A DNA stretch of 38,148 nucleotides from Anaerolineales bacterium. GTDB taxonomy: Bacteria > Chloroflexota > Anaerolineae > Anaerolineales > UBA11579. A model generated the notes under the pieces. It searched no databases, had not been told where the DNA came from, and saw only the letters and a program-made list of their open reading frames with translations. The position numbers were made by a program, and so were the translations under genes. The stretch covers positions 1-38,148 of the forward strand of contig JANWHN010000026.1 in assembly GCA_025450445.1 (NCBI GenBank), read 5' to 3'. Positions within the stretch are counted from its first letter, which is position 1. Every line of letters starts with the position of its first letter. Below are positions 7,512-16,366 of this stretch, one piece after another.

Positions 7512-8360
7512 ATGCCGGGCCAAGAGCGTTATGAACCCATCGATTATTTGGCAGTCGGGCACATCACTGTTGACGTAAACGCAAACGAAAAAAGAATCGG
7601 CGGCTCGGTCGCCTATGCTGCGCTCACCGCGCAAGCTTTGGGCATGCGCGCCGCCATCGTTACCGCCTGGGCAGAAGATCTGCCGCTCGGTCCTTTACAA
7701 AACATTCCGATAATCAACATCGGTGCTGAAGCCAGCACCAGCTTCGAAAATGTCTACACCGCATCTGGGCGGACGCAGCGTGTGATTGCCCAAGCTCCCT
7801 TCCTGGAATTCCATCACATCCCCGAAGCCTGGCGCGGCCCGCGCATATTGCATATCGCCCCCGTTGCGCGCGAAGTTTCACCGCGCATTCTGAAGTACTT
7901 CGCCGATTCCACGATCGGGCTTACACCGCAAGGCTGGTTGCGTGAGTGGGACGAAAGCGGCAACGTGCAAACCTCTGATTGGGAGGAATCCGATCACATT
8001 CTCAGCCGCGCAGATGCAACCATTATTGGCCTCGAAGATGTGAACGGCGATCAGGATCGCATCGAGCGAATGGCTTATGCCTGCCCCATCCTGGTTGTCA
8101 CCGATGGTTCCCGCGGCGCAAGGCTCTACTCACACGGCGAGGAAACCATAATCGACGCTCCCTCCGTAACGGAAGTCGATCCAACTGGCGCCGGCGATAT
8201 TTTTGCCGCGGCATTCTTTGTCCGCTTGCATCGCACCGGCGACGCCTTGGATGCAGCCCGCTTTGCAACCCAGCTCGCCGCGGTTTCCGTTCAGCGACCT
8301 GGCTTGGATGGCGTACCCACCCAAGACGATATATACGACCTAATGGCCGAGGCGCTCTAG
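7512..8360 (+). CDS. PfkB-family carbohydrate kinase-like protein
   Basis: A 282-residue ribokinase-fold protein. The N-terminal block DYLAVGHITVDV followed by the glycine pair IGGSVAYAALTAQALG is the PfkB substrate lid and sugar-binding region. The C-terminal signature DPTGAGDIFAAAF (around residue 225) carries the catalytic Asp and anion hole. It is somewhat shorter than ribokinase, so the substrate (sugar, nucleoside or other) is undetermined. The stop is one base from the parA start, so the kinase is first gene of a kinase-parA-parB operon. A TATAAT box six bases before the ATG indicates leaderless expression. Confidence 0.82.
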   Translation: MPGQERYEPIDYLAVGHITVDVNANEKRIGGSVAYAALTAQALGMRAAIVTAWAEDLPLGPLQNIPIINIGAEASTSFENVYTASGRTQRVIAQAPFLEFHHIPEAWRGPRILHIAPVAREVSPRILKYFADSTIGLTPQGWLREWDESGNVQTSDWEESDHILSRADATIIGLEDVNGDQDRIERMAYACPILVVTDGSRGARLYSHGEETIIDAPSVTEVDPTGAGDIFAAAFFVRLHRTGDALDAARFATQLAAVSVQRPGLDGVPTQDDIYDLMAEAL

Positions 8361-8361
8361 C

Positions 8362-9150
8362 ATGGCGCGCATCTACACGCTGGTCAACCAAAAGGGCGGA
8401 GTCGGCAAAACCACCACAACCATCAATCTAGGCGCTTACCTGGCCGATATGGGCCAGCGCGTTTTGCTGGTCGATCTCGACCCACAAGCCAATGCGACAT
8501 CGTGTCTCGGCATCAACAAAGCCACAGTCAAAAGCGGAACGTACGATGCGCTCACCGGCGGCGTTCCAGCCGCAGACAGCATTCTGCGCAATCCTCAGCT
8601 CAAGCTCTCGTTGCTGCCCTCAGCGCCGGCTCTGGCTGGCGCCGAAGTCGAGCTGGTCAATGAGCTCGCTCGCGAAAACCGCTTGAAGCAGGCCTTGGCG
8701 CCGCTGAAAGATCGCTACGATTACATCCTGATCGATTGTCCCCCGTCATTGGGATTGCTGACCTTGAACGGCATGGTGGCCGCCCAAGATGGATTGCTTA
8801 TTCCTGTGCAATGCGAATACCTGGCGCTCGAAGGCTTGGGCATGCTCATGGACACGGTTGCTCGCGTTCGCAAAGCGCTATTTCCAAAACTAAAGGTGCG
8901 CGGCATCCTGCTAACCATGTACGACAATCGCACCAACCTTGCCCAAGAGGTTGTGGATGAAGTCCGCAGCCATTTTGGCGACCAGGTCTTCCAAAGCATC
9001 ATTCCGCGTTCGGTGCGGTTGGCGGAAGCCCCATCGCACGGCTTGCCCATCCTTGCTTATTTCCCCAATTCGCCCGGAGCGGATGCACACCGCGCCTTGG
9101 CCGAAGAGGTCTTGCAGCAAGACGGCGTCAAGATTCCGGTGGAAGCCTAG
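8362..9150 (+). CDS. parA: Chromosome partitioning ATPase ParA/Soj
   Basis: A 262-residue deviant-Walker ParA ATPase. Walker A is KGGVGKTTTT at residues 11-20, the Walker A' region is VLLVDLDPQANAT, and Walker B is YILIDCPPSLGLLT. There is no N-terminal HTH, so it is the short chromosomal Soj/ParA type that segregates origins with ParB. The stop codon touches the parB start (TAGATG), indicating translational coupling. No canonical parS site (TGTTTCACGTGAAACA) was noticed while reading nearby, but that was not an exhaustive search. Confidence 0.93.
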   Translation: MARIYTLVNQKGGVGKTTTTINLGAYLADMGQRVLLVDLDPQANATSCLGINKATVKSGTYDALTGGVPAADSILRNPQLKLSLLPSAPALAGAEVELVNELARENRLKQALAPLKDRYDYILIDCPPSLGLLTLNGMVAAQDGLLIPVQCEYLALEGLGMLMDTVARVRKALFPKLKVRGILLTMYDNRTNLAQEVVDEVRSHFGDQVFQSIIPRSVRLAEAPSHGLPILAYFPNSPGADAHRALAEEVLQQDGVKIPVEA

Positions 9151-10005
9151 ATGGCGGGTAAAGTTCGCCTGGGCAAGGGATTAGACGCGCTTATCCCACC
9201 AGCGGAGAGCGCCCTGCGCAGCAGCGACGTGCAGCAGCTCGCCGTCGATCAGATTCAGCCCAACCCGCACCAACCCCGAACTCGTTTCGCCAAAGAAGAG
9301 TTAGCCGAGCTAGCCGAATCGATCCTGGCTCACGGCGTCATCCAGCCCCTGATCGTGCGCCGCGGCCGCGGCAACGACTACACATTGATCGCTGGCGAGC
9401 GCCGCCTGCATGCCGCCAAGCTGGCTGGCTTGAAGGCTGTGCCGGTCGTCATGCGCGAAGCCGATGATCAGGCAATGGTTGAGATTGCGCTTGTTGAGAA
9501 TGTCCAGCGCGCCGACCTGAGTCCATTGGAATCTGCGGAAGCATTCCAACAACTGCACACCGAATTTCGTTTATCACACGAGCAGATCGCCAAGCGGGTC
9601 GGCAAAAGCCGCGTGGCAGTTACCAACACGATCGGCCTGCTCGACCTTTCAGAAAAGGTCAAAGAAGCCTTGGCTGCTGGCGTGATCACGGAGGGACATG
9701 GGCGCGCGCTCAAAGCACTGACCAACGAGCAGGCTCAGAATGCGGCTTTGCGCAGCATCATTTCGCAGGACCTCAATGTACGCCAGGTTGAAGAGCTGGT
9801 GCGCAAGTTAAAAGGCCACAAGCCAAAGAAAGCAACCAAGCGCTCGTCGTCAGCGGAGATCCAATCTTTGCAAAGTGAGTTGCGCGATGCGCTGGGCACA
9901 AAGGTGATGCTGCAGCACAGCAAAAAGGGCGGACGAATAACTCTTTACTATTACTCAGACGAGGAGCTGGACAATCTTGTAACTCGGCTCTTGCGTAAGA
10001 GATAG
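9151..10005 (+). CDS. parB: Chromosome partitioning protein ParB/Spo0J
   Basis: A 284-residue ParB. The N-terminal CTP-binding ParB/Srx domain shows PNPHQPRTRF, the active-site block ERRLHAAKLAG, and ALVENVQRADLSPLESAEAF. A central HTH for parS recognition follows (LSHEQIAKRVGKSRVAVTN). A basic linker (GHKPKKATKRSS) leads to the C-terminal dimerisation domain. It loads on parS as a CTP-dependent clamp and works with the adjacent ParA. Its ATG follows the parA stop directly. Confidence 0.93.
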   Translation: MAGKVRLGKGLDALIPPAESALRSSDVQQLAVDQIQPNPHQPRTRFAKEELAELAESILAHGVIQPLIVRRGRGNDYTLIAGERRLHAAKLAGLKAVPVVMREADDQAMVEIALVENVQRADLSPLESAEAFQQLHTEFRLSHEQIAKRVGKSRVAVTNTIGLLDLSEKVKEALAAGVITEGHGRALKALTNEQAQNAALRSIISQDLNVRQVEELVRKLKGHKPKKATKRSSSAEIQSLQSELRDALGTKVMLQHSKKGGRITLYYYSDEELDNLVTRLLRKR

Positions 10006-10011
10006 TTCTTC

Positions 10012-11610
10012 ATGCTCATTCTGAGCAATGCCCGGATCCATACAATGGATCCGCAACAACCAAGCGCATCGGCGTTAGCCATTCAACCGGTTTCTGAACA
10101 CAGCGGTCGCATCATCGCTGTCGGCGATCTCGCCAGCCTGCAAGCCGAATTTCCTGAAGCAAAAGTAGAAGATCTAAACGGGCGCGTCATTCTGCCTGGG
10201 CTCACCGATGCGCATGTCCACTTGCGGCAATACGCTCTGGGCTTGCAGCAGATCGATTGCAACACCGCCACCCGCGCCGAGTGCATCCAACGCGTGGCCG
10301 AGCGTGCTGCGCAAACTGCGCCCGGCGTCTGGATCCGCGGCCACGGCTGGCGCCAAAATGACTGGCGGGAAGGTTTCGGCACCGCCGCCATTTTGGACGC
10401 AGTCACGCCCAACAATCCCGTCTATCTGACCGCCGCTTCTCTGCACGCCGGTTGGGCGAACAGCGCGGCGCTGAAAGCAGCTGGGGTTAGCGCAAACACC
10501 GCAGATCCCCCCAATGGAACCATTGGCAGGGATGCAAGTGGGCAACCGACGGGCATCCTTTTTGAAGAGGCTTTGGGTTTGGTTGCCGATGTAATGCCCC
10601 AAACCACTGGGGAGGAAGATGCGCAGGCGATGCGGGAAGTCCAGCAAGATTTATGGAGCCTTGGCTTAACTAGCGTTCATGATTTCGATCGTGACCGTAG
10701 CTTCCGGGCCTTGCAAACTTTGCGCGAGCGCGGCGAACTGAAGCTGCGTGTGCTGAAGAATTTGCCGGGGGAGCTTCTAGACCACATCCTGGAAATCGGC
10801 CTACGCAGCGGATTTGGCGACGATCTGCTGCGGACTGGCAACATCAAGGTCTTCGCCGACGGCGCGCTGGGTCCGCGCACGGCGGCCATGATCGAGCCGT
10901 ATGAAGGCGAACCGGAGAACCGGGGCATGCTGTTCCTGGATAGCGAAGAGCTTTTGGACGCAGCACAAAAAGCTGCACTGAGCGGGTTGGGAATGACAGT
11001 TCATGCCATTGGCGACCGTGCCAACCACGAAGTTCTCAACGCCTACGAGCAGCTACGCGCCTTTGAACGCGACCACCAATTGCCGGCGCGCCGTCACCGC
11101 ATCGAGCATGTCCAAGTCTTGCATCCAGACGATATTGGTCGGCTCGGCAAACTCGGGGTCATTGCATCCATGCAGCCGATCCACGCGATCTCAGACATGA
11201 CCGCCGCCGATAAATATTGGGGCGAGCGCGCGCAGTTTTCTTATGGCTGGCGCAGCCAGCTGAACGCTGGTGCGGTGCTGGCGTTTGGTTCCGACGCGCC
11301 GGTCGAGTCGCCGAACCCATTCCTTGGTCTACACGCCGCGGTCACGCGCCGCCGCGCCGACGGCAGCCCGGACGCAGAAGGCTGGCGCCCGAAAGAAAAG
11401 TTGAGTTTAGCTGAAGCGTTATTAGGATTTACCGCCGGACCGGCTTATGCAGCCGGCATGGAAGCCCGGCTTGGAAAATTGGCGCCCGGCTATTTTGCAG
11501 ACCTGATCGTTTTAGACGAAGACCCATTCCAAATCGACGCCCACGACCTGCAACACCTCAAGCCGCAGGCAACGATGGTAGGCGGCGAATGGGTTTGGAG
11601 AGTCAGCTAG
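10012..11610 (+). CDS. Metal-dependent amidohydrolase, YtcJ-like (amidohydrolase_3)
   Basis: A 532-residue amidohydrolase-superfamily protein of the YtcJ type. The metal motif is DAHVHL, preceded by VILPGLT. Other family blocks are VWIRGHGW, KVFADGALGPRTA (central metal-lysine region), the HAIGDRANHEVLNAYE block, RHRIEHVQ and FGSDAPVESPNPF. The terminal KLAPGYFADLIVLDEDPF segment is the composite beta-domain. Substrates in this group are N-acyl or N-formyl compounds, but this one is unassigned. It begins six bases after parB without an obvious ribosome binding site and may be read through from that operon. It is convergent with the coiled-coil gene, eight bases away. Confidence 0.85.
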   Translation: MLILSNARIHTMDPQQPSASALAIQPVSEHSGRIIAVGDLASLQAEFPEAKVEDLNGRVILPGLTDAHVHLRQYALGLQQIDCNTATRAECIQRVAERAAQTAPGVWIRGHGWRQNDWREGFGTAAILDAVTPNNPVYLTAASLHAGWANSAALKAAGVSANTADPPNGTIGRDASGQPTGILFEEALGLVADVMPQTTGEEDAQAMREVQQDLWSLGLTSVHDFDRDRSFRALQTLRERGELKLRVLKNLPGELLDHILEIGLRSGFGDDLLRTGNIKVFADGALGPRTAAMIEPYEGEPENRGMLFLDSEELLDAAQKAALSGLGMTVHAIGDRANHEVLNAYEQLRAFERDHQLPARRHRIEHVQVLHPDDIGRLGKLGVIASMQPIHAISDMTAADKYWGERAQFSYGWRSQLNAGAVLAFGSDAPVESPNPFLGLHAAVTRRRADGSPDAEGWRPKEKLSLAEALLGFTAGPAYAAGMEARLGKLAPGYFADLIVLDEDPFQIDAHDLQHLKPQATMVGGEWVWRVS

Positions 11611-11618
11611 TTAGAAAT

Positions 11619-12785
11619 TTAGCCTTGATTGCTGACGAAGCGCTCGTTCTCAGCCAGCGAATCGCGGGCTAGCTCAAGCAGCGCTTGCAAATTACGTTCA
11701 GATTGTTCGCTGAAATGCTGCAAACCATCTTGCACTTCGCGCAAGTTGTCTTCGATCTGGGCCAATTGACCGACAAGCTTTTCACGCTGGCGCACACCTT
11801 CGCGCTGCTGTTCCTCATGGCTCAACGTAAAGCTGGCCCAACGTTTTTGGGCATCGGCCTGAAAGGTTGACCATTCCTGGCGAAAGCGCTGGTCGCCCAG
11901 GCGTTGAACTTCGGTCAGCTCGTTGATTCGCCGGTTGATCTTTTCCACCAACTCATCGAAGGCACGCTGGGCGCGCTTGACTGCTAGATCCGTCGTTTCG
12001 ATATCCTTAAGTCGAGCGCTGATCTCGGTCGATTGCTCCTCGACAGTCTCGAAACGCTTTTGCCATTCTTTCCAAACGCGATCCCGTTCCGACTGATCCA
12101 GAGCGGCAGTTTCCAGGAATTTCTTCTGCTCCAGTCGCCGCTCAGCATCCGCCTCCGCAACCTCGTCAATCTTTTTCTCAACCTTGCGCTGCGAAAGCAA
12201 CATATGCTCCGACTGTTTTGCAGCTGCTTCCAAGCGGGTGAGCAAGCCAGCCACCTCTGCATGCATTGTTGTCAATCGCTCGGCATCTTCCTTTGAACTG
12301 TCTTGCAGCTTTCGAGAAAGCTGGGCCCGGTGCTCTTCACCCTTCACCACCGTGGCGATAGATTCTTCCAAACTCTCTATTGAAGACCTAAGCTCACGAA
12401 GGTCTTCTTCTTTGTTGTTCAAATCTGTTTGCAAAACCTGAATCTGGCTGGCGTCTTTGCGGAAATCCTCCAGCACCTTGGCCATTCCCTTTGTCTCTTG
12501 CTGGATCAGTTTTTCCTGTTGCTTTTGGGCTTTTTCAAAATCCTGCGATTGTTTTTTGATCTCAGCACGCAATGTCTTTAGATCCTTAGTGACCTCTGCT
12601 ATTTCTTTGGCTGCCGCGTCGATCTTAGTTCCCTGAGAGGTGATGGCCTTACTGGCGGCTTGGTTGCCACTCAATAATCGCTCGAGCCCACCCAAACGAT
12701 TCTCCAACTCAGAGAGCGTCGTTTGGGCCTTGCGGCGCTCTTCGTCCAGCCATTCGACCTTCTTTTCTAGCTGCTCTTTTTCCAT
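11619..12785 (-). CDS. Long coiled-coil protein of unknown function
   Basis: A 388-residue soluble protein made almost wholly of charged heptad-like segments rich in Glu, Lys, Gln and Leu from the first residues (EKEQLEKKVEWLDEERRKA) to about residue 375. There is no signal peptide, membrane helix or enzymatic motif. It resembles cytoskeletal or SMC-like rods in composition, which is not evidence of function. It has its own TATAAT box eight bases before the ATG at 12785 and no Shine-Dalgarno. It lies just after the membrane trio on the same strand but is likely transcribed separately. Its converging neighbour is the YtcJ-like amidohydrolase. Confidence 0.8.
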   Translation of the reverse strand: MEKEQLEKKVEWLDEERRKAQTTLSELENRLGGLERLLSGNQAASKAITSQGTKIDAAAKEIAEVTKDLKTLRAEIKKQSQDFEKAQKQQEKLIQQETKGMAKVLEDFRKDASQIQVLQTDLNNKEEDLRELRSSIESLEESIATVVKGEEHRAQLSRKLQDSSKEDAERLTTMHAEVAGLLTRLEAAAKQSEHMLLSQRKVEKKIDEVAEADAERRLEQKKFLETAALDQSERDRVWKEWQKRFETVEEQSTEISARLKDIETTDLAVKRAQRAFDELVEKINRRINELTEVQRLGDQRFRQEWSTFQADAQKRWASFTLSHEEQQREGVRQREKLVGQLAQIEDNLREVQDGLQHFSEQSERNLQALLELARDSLAENERFVSNQG

Positions 12786-12793
12786 GGGCGCAG

Positions 12794-12822
12794 ATTATAG
12801 CGATTCTAGGGTCTTATGGAAA
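12794..12822 (-). promoter_or_regulatory. Promoter of the coiled-coil gene
   Basis: On the minus strand TTTCCA (12822-12817) and TATAAT (12799-12794) are 17 bases apart. The -10 box ends eight bases before the ATG at 12785, giving a leaderless or near-leaderless mRNA. The -35 lies within the last codons of the preceding membrane-protein gene. Confidence 0.55.
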
Positions 12823-14259
12823 CAATTGTGGGTACATAGCGGCTAGCGCCGGCACGGCGCCCAGAAAGAAGCGCGAAAGCAACCCAAATCCTACAAAGCT
12901 TACGACCGCGATGCCCAAGAAAGCCCAGTTGATCGGATTCTTTATGTCTAGGATCTCGATCTTGCTGGTCGCGACCTCGTCTCCAAAATTCTTGGTAGCC
13001 TGAGCCCCACGTTGAGTAAAAAATACGAATAGCAGTCGCGCTCCCGTGGCCAGCAATCCGAGGCTCCCTGTTAAAGAAGCAATGGCTGCCCAAGAGGAAA
13101 ATTGGGCAAGCCCACTCCAAACAGCCAGGTGGGCTGGAAAGCTGGAGAGCAACGGCAATCCTGCAATGGCGAAAATCGACAAGACCATCACCGAAAAGAA
13201 GAAGGGGTGCGATCTAAATATGGACTTGACTTCATCCAGATCATGCTGGCCTTTAGTTAGGGACCAAAATGTCCCCAACACAACAGCCCAGATCCACATA
13301 GCGAGAGTATTAGGCAAGAGGAGAGCAAAAAATGCTTGGACCGATTCACCACCGGCCAGACCGATAGCCTGCAGATTTGTGCCGATTACAACCATGGCTC
13401 CGTAAGCGAAGATGCGCCCCAAATGACGCTGACCCGCCGCCCATAACCCCGCAAGCAGCACGGCCAAGCTTCCAGCAACGAGAAGAAGCTCATACACGAA
13501 AGCGTTATCACGCAGCCAGACGTAGCGATCCAGGAAACTCAATCCGAACAAAGTTGCGATCGAGGGAAGGAACGAAATAAGGAAGCCGAAAACATAAGGA
13601 TGCGCATCTTCGGCGAGCATCGGGATCCACGAATGCAAAGGGAATAAACCAAGAATAAAAGTAAAGCCAAGCGCGAGCAAAACCCCGGAACGCAGAGCCA
13701 AGTTCACGTTACCCGGGCTAGCTTCGACGCCGGTCAGCAGCCATCCAGTAAACAAGACGAATGGAACTGCTAATGCCTGGAAGGTGAGGAAGCGCATAAC
13801 TCCCGCGGTGGGAACTTTCCCAGGCGGGGCAAACAAAGGAACCGAAATCAGAATAACCATGCCGATGATCAGGGCCGCGTAAAGAAACGGATCGACAGCC
13901 AGTGCTGCAACAAACAAACTCACCATGATGAAGCTTAATGGGATAAACAGCCTGTTCGGGCGCACGATCACAGTTCCAAACAGCCACAGGGTTTGCATTA
14001 CGTAGATGAAAGTGAGCAACGGCTTATCGAAACTATCGAGGGTGAAATTGCGACCGAACAGAACAAGACTCGGGGCTATTTCAAGTGAGACGGGGCCCAG
14101 AGTGAGGACAACGTCGATCGGCAATTGCCAAGCAGCCCAGACGAGGAACACCGACGCGCCAATCGCAATGAGGAAAGTTGCGCGGGGACTCATCCGAAAC
14201 ACTAAAAGCAAAATGCCAACCGCAGCTGGCAGGATGATCCACAGATGGGTGGAGCTCAC
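12814..14259 (-). CDS. NuoN/NuoM-like antiporter-type membrane subunit, degenerate
   Basis: A 481-residue polytopic protein with about 13-14 helices, similar in layout to the proton_antipo_M subunits of complex I and group-4 hydrogenases. The helix-7 region reads GLFPLHSWIPMLAEDAHP, the counterpart of P-H-W-P in NuoN, but the lysine usually just upstream is replaced (GFTFILG). The usual K-R-x-x-A-Y-S of helix 8 reads HLGRIFAYGAM, with Gly for Lys. The later G-x-P-x-x-x-x-F-x-x-K block reads GLPLLSSFPAHL with no Lys. It starts with GTG overlapping the preceding stop by four bases (GTGA) and is the last gene of the long minus-strand array. A proton-pumping role is therefore doubtful; a structural or channel role is inference. 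Confidence 0.72.
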   Translation of the reverse strand: MSSTHLWIILPAAVGILLLVFRMSPRATFLIAIGASVFLVWAAWQLPIDVVLTLGPVSLEIAPSLVLFGRNFTLDSFDKPLLTFIYVMQTLWLFGTVIVRPNRLFIPLSFIMVSLFVAALAVDPFLYAALIIGMVILISVPLFAPPGKVPTAGVMRFLTFQALAVPFVLFTGWLLTGVEASPGNVNLALRSGVLLALGFTFILGLFPLHSWIPMLAEDAHPYVFGFLISFLPSIATLFGLSFLDRYVWLRDNAFVYELLLVAGSLAVLLAGLWAAGQRHLGRIFAYGAMVVIGTNLQAIGLAGGESVQAFFALLLPNTLAMWIWAVVLGTFWSLTKGQHDLDEVKSIFRSHPFFFSVMVLSIFAIAGLPLLSSFPAHLAVWSGLAQFSSWAAIASLTGSLGLLATGARLLFVFFTQRGAQATKNFGDEVATSKIEILDIKNPINWAFLGIAVVSFVGFGLLSRFFLGAVPALAAMYPQLFP

Positions 14260-14849
14260 GAGCGCGGCTCCATTCCGGGCGCCAGGATCAGATAAGTTCC
14301 GATAAGCGCGATACCCAGGTTCACCACGGCCAGCAAGCCGACCACAAGGATGGAAGCTTCCACCGCGGCATAAAGGATCTCGAAACCCGAAAAGAATGTA
14401 AGAATACCAATCACGGTCCGGAAATAACTCGAGCTAAACCCGATCTGCAACAACCCGATACCGAGTAGCAAAAGGCTGGCAGCCGCCTGGCTCTCGCCTA
14501 TAGCGGGGTTCCACCCGGCCAAGCGTGGGGCAGCTCCGAGGACCACCAAAATGATCAGCCCGGCAGAGATCGAGCGAAAAGCGCCGCTGCCCTGCCAGGT
14601 TTGCGACCCCAGGCTTGGCTGTTGCGGCACAGACAGAATCGTGAATCCCAAGATCGCGGCTGCCATCCAGCCCGACACAAGTTTGACCGCGGCTAGTTCC
14701 AGGGGCCATGACGAAGTGGTCAGCAGGAAGGCCCAGAGATATTGCAAACCCAGGGCAGCAATTACGGAACGCCAATCGCGACCTACCAGGACGGCGATGG
14801 CCGTGATCGCGGTCAAAATAACTATTACAAGACCGAGCGCGCCTTCCAT
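14256..14849 (-). CDS. HyfE/NuoK-like membrane subunit
   Basis: A 197-residue protein with about six helices. The C-terminal half (SSSYFRTVIGILTFFSGFEILY) matches the NuoK/HyfE pattern in which a glutamate follows G-x in the helix; that Glu is kept (GFEIL). The second NuoK membrane glutamate appears replaced (VVNLGIALIG). The length is closer to HyfE of hydrogenase-4 than to NuoK of about 100 residues. The ATG at 14849 overlaps the upstream stop by one base (TGATG), with GGAG four bases before it; a frame extending upstream to 14912 is rejected for that reason. It sits between two antiporter-like subunits, the same trio logic as HyfB-HyfE-HyfF. Confidence 0.62.
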   Translation of the reverse strand: MEGALGLVIVILTAITAIAVLVGRDWRSVIAALGLQYLWAFLLTTSSWPLELAAVKLVSGWMAAAILGFTILSVPQQPSLGSQTWQGSGAFRSISAGLIILVVLGAAPRLAGWNPAIGESQAAASLLLLGIGLLQIGFSSSYFRTVIGILTFFSGFEILYAAVEASILVVGLLAVVNLGIALIGTYLILAPGMEPRS

Positions 14850-16363
14850 CAGGCTCCGAGTCCGACCTGCGCGACAACGGAGAGCAATAGTGCGATCAGG
14901 AGCAAAGCCCACAGGATGCCCGCTGGTCCTTCGAGAATTCCGCTGACAAACGCAAGCGCCGCGGTGAGACCCGCAAATCCGCGTCTACCAACACTGTTTA
15001 GCCAGCTAAGCGACAGCACAGATTCAAGAGCCGCAACCACCGGGCCGGGCACGTGGATGCGAAGCGCAAAAAAGCCGAAGATCGCAACGAGAGCCACGAG
15101 GATCGCGCCCCACCACCAAGCAAAAGCGAAATCATCGGAAGGAAAGGATGGCGCCGCGCCGACGCCAAAGATAACAAAAACAATCGGCAGGGAGACCGTG
15201 CCAATTAATTGAACAGTACGCGTCCAAGATTCCGCTGGGCGCTCATGAACCTTTGAAACGGCCGCCCTTCGAGCCCAGCCCAGCAAAAGCAAACCGTGGA
15301 TTGGAAGGAAGGCGTAGGCAACGAAAGAACCTGGGTTGGTGTAAAAATCTGACGCGGGAAAACTGGCTGTAAAAGGCAGCCCGCTCAAAAGAAGCGTCCC
15401 AACAATCGCGCCAACGAAGCCAAATTGTTTGCCGACGAATGTTTGCACAGCGTGTAGGAGTGCCTCGCCAAAAAGCAGGATCAATCCAAATACCATGACC
15501 GATAACACAGAACCTTGCGCCGCGGCAGCCACGGCAAGAGTTCCAAATCCCGAGGTCCAATACCCGCCTGCATCATCTTTGGCGTTTAAGAGTTTCCAAG
15601 CAGCATAGGTTGCCGGTAACAAGAGGAAAAGTTGGGCCGCGACCAATGCTGGGGGCGACATCGGCTGGGTGCGAGTCAGGAGCGCCAGCGCGGAGGCTAA
15701 TGGCGCAAGTCGAAACAAATCCGACATCGCGCTCTTCGAAACATTCAGTTGCGGGCGAAGCACCAGGCCGAGGCGCAAACCCGCCGCGATCAGCGTCAGC
15801 CCAGCAATCGCGTCACCTTCGAAATCAGGAAGCGCCCAAGCCCCGATCAACAACATGTTTCCAACCAAGTTGGCGATGAGGCGAACGGCTGCCTCGCGAC
15901 CCTGCTGCCAGTCACCAGAATCGCTGACAACCAAAACAAACAACACTAGATCCAGCAGTGTTAAGGTGAAGGCAAAGGCGAGCAGATCGCCAGAAAAGAC
16001 TGCAAACAGTACAGCTGCCGTTAAAGCCAATCCCCTGGCCCAGAGGGCCCAATTTGCAGTCATCGCTTGGCTAACCTCGGAGAGAAGCGAGGAAAATAGC
16101 AGCGCCGTAACCGAAAACGCCAGGATCCAGGAAGCCGGATCCAAAAGAAGAGGTGCGCTGAACTCCACACTTTCGCCCACCCACCAACTTTCAAACGAAA
16201 GCGAGACGGGCAACCGGAAACGTAGGAAGATCAAGGTCAACAAAGCCACTCCCGCTGTGCCAACCGCGACCAGCCAGCTTGAGCGCATTTGGCGCCGCAG
16301 GTTGCTGAATATCAACGTGAACAGTCCAGCTATAAGGACAAGAAGTGGTAACAAAAGGAGCAT
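14849..16363 (-). CDS. NuoL/HyfB-like antiporter-type membrane subunit, degenerate
   Basis: A 504-residue protein with about 14 helices, organised like NuoL/M or HyfB. In place of the helix-5 F-x-E-L-M motif it reads TLLDLVLF, an Asp where Glu is expected. The H-S-A-Q / W-L-P-D-A block and the helix-7 lysine are not recognisable (LRLGLVLRPQLNVSKSAMSD). The late G-x-P-x-x-x-x-F-x-x-K block reads GLPFTASFPASDF, without Lys. It starts with ATG three bases after the dihydropyrimidinase stop. No quinone- or NADH-module genes (NuoBCD, NuoEFG, hydrogenase large subunit) are present in the window, so this is an orphan membrane module. Confidence 0.65.
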   Translation of the reverse strand: MLLLLPLLVLIAGLFTLIFSNLRRQMRSSWLVAVGTAGVALLTLIFLRFRLPVSLSFESWWVGESVEFSAPLLLDPASWILAFSVTALLFSSLLSEVSQAMTANWALWARGLALTAAVLFAVFSGDLLAFAFTLTLLDLVLFVLVVSDSGDWQQGREAAVRLIANLVGNMLLIGAWALPDFEGDAIAGLTLIAAGLRLGLVLRPQLNVSKSAMSDLFRLAPLASALALLTRTQPMSPPALVAAQLFLLLPATYAAWKLLNAKDDAGGYWTSGFGTLAVAAAAQGSVLSVMVFGLILLFGEALLHAVQTFVGKQFGFVGAIVGTLLLSGLPFTASFPASDFYTNPGSFVAYAFLPIHGLLLLGWARRAAVSKVHERPAESWTRTVQLIGTVSLPIVFVIFGVGAAPSFPSDDFAFAWWWGAILVALVAIFGFFALRIHVPGPVVAALESVLSLSWLNSVGRRGFAGLTAALAFVSGILEGPAGILWALLLIALLLSVVAQVGLGA

Positions 16364-16366
16364 TTG

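Noticed and set aside
14850-14912. Upstream extension of the HyfE-like protein
   Set aside because: It is Arg-rich and polar, overlaps the preceding gene, and the ATG at 14849 has both a ribosome binding site and stop-start overlap.
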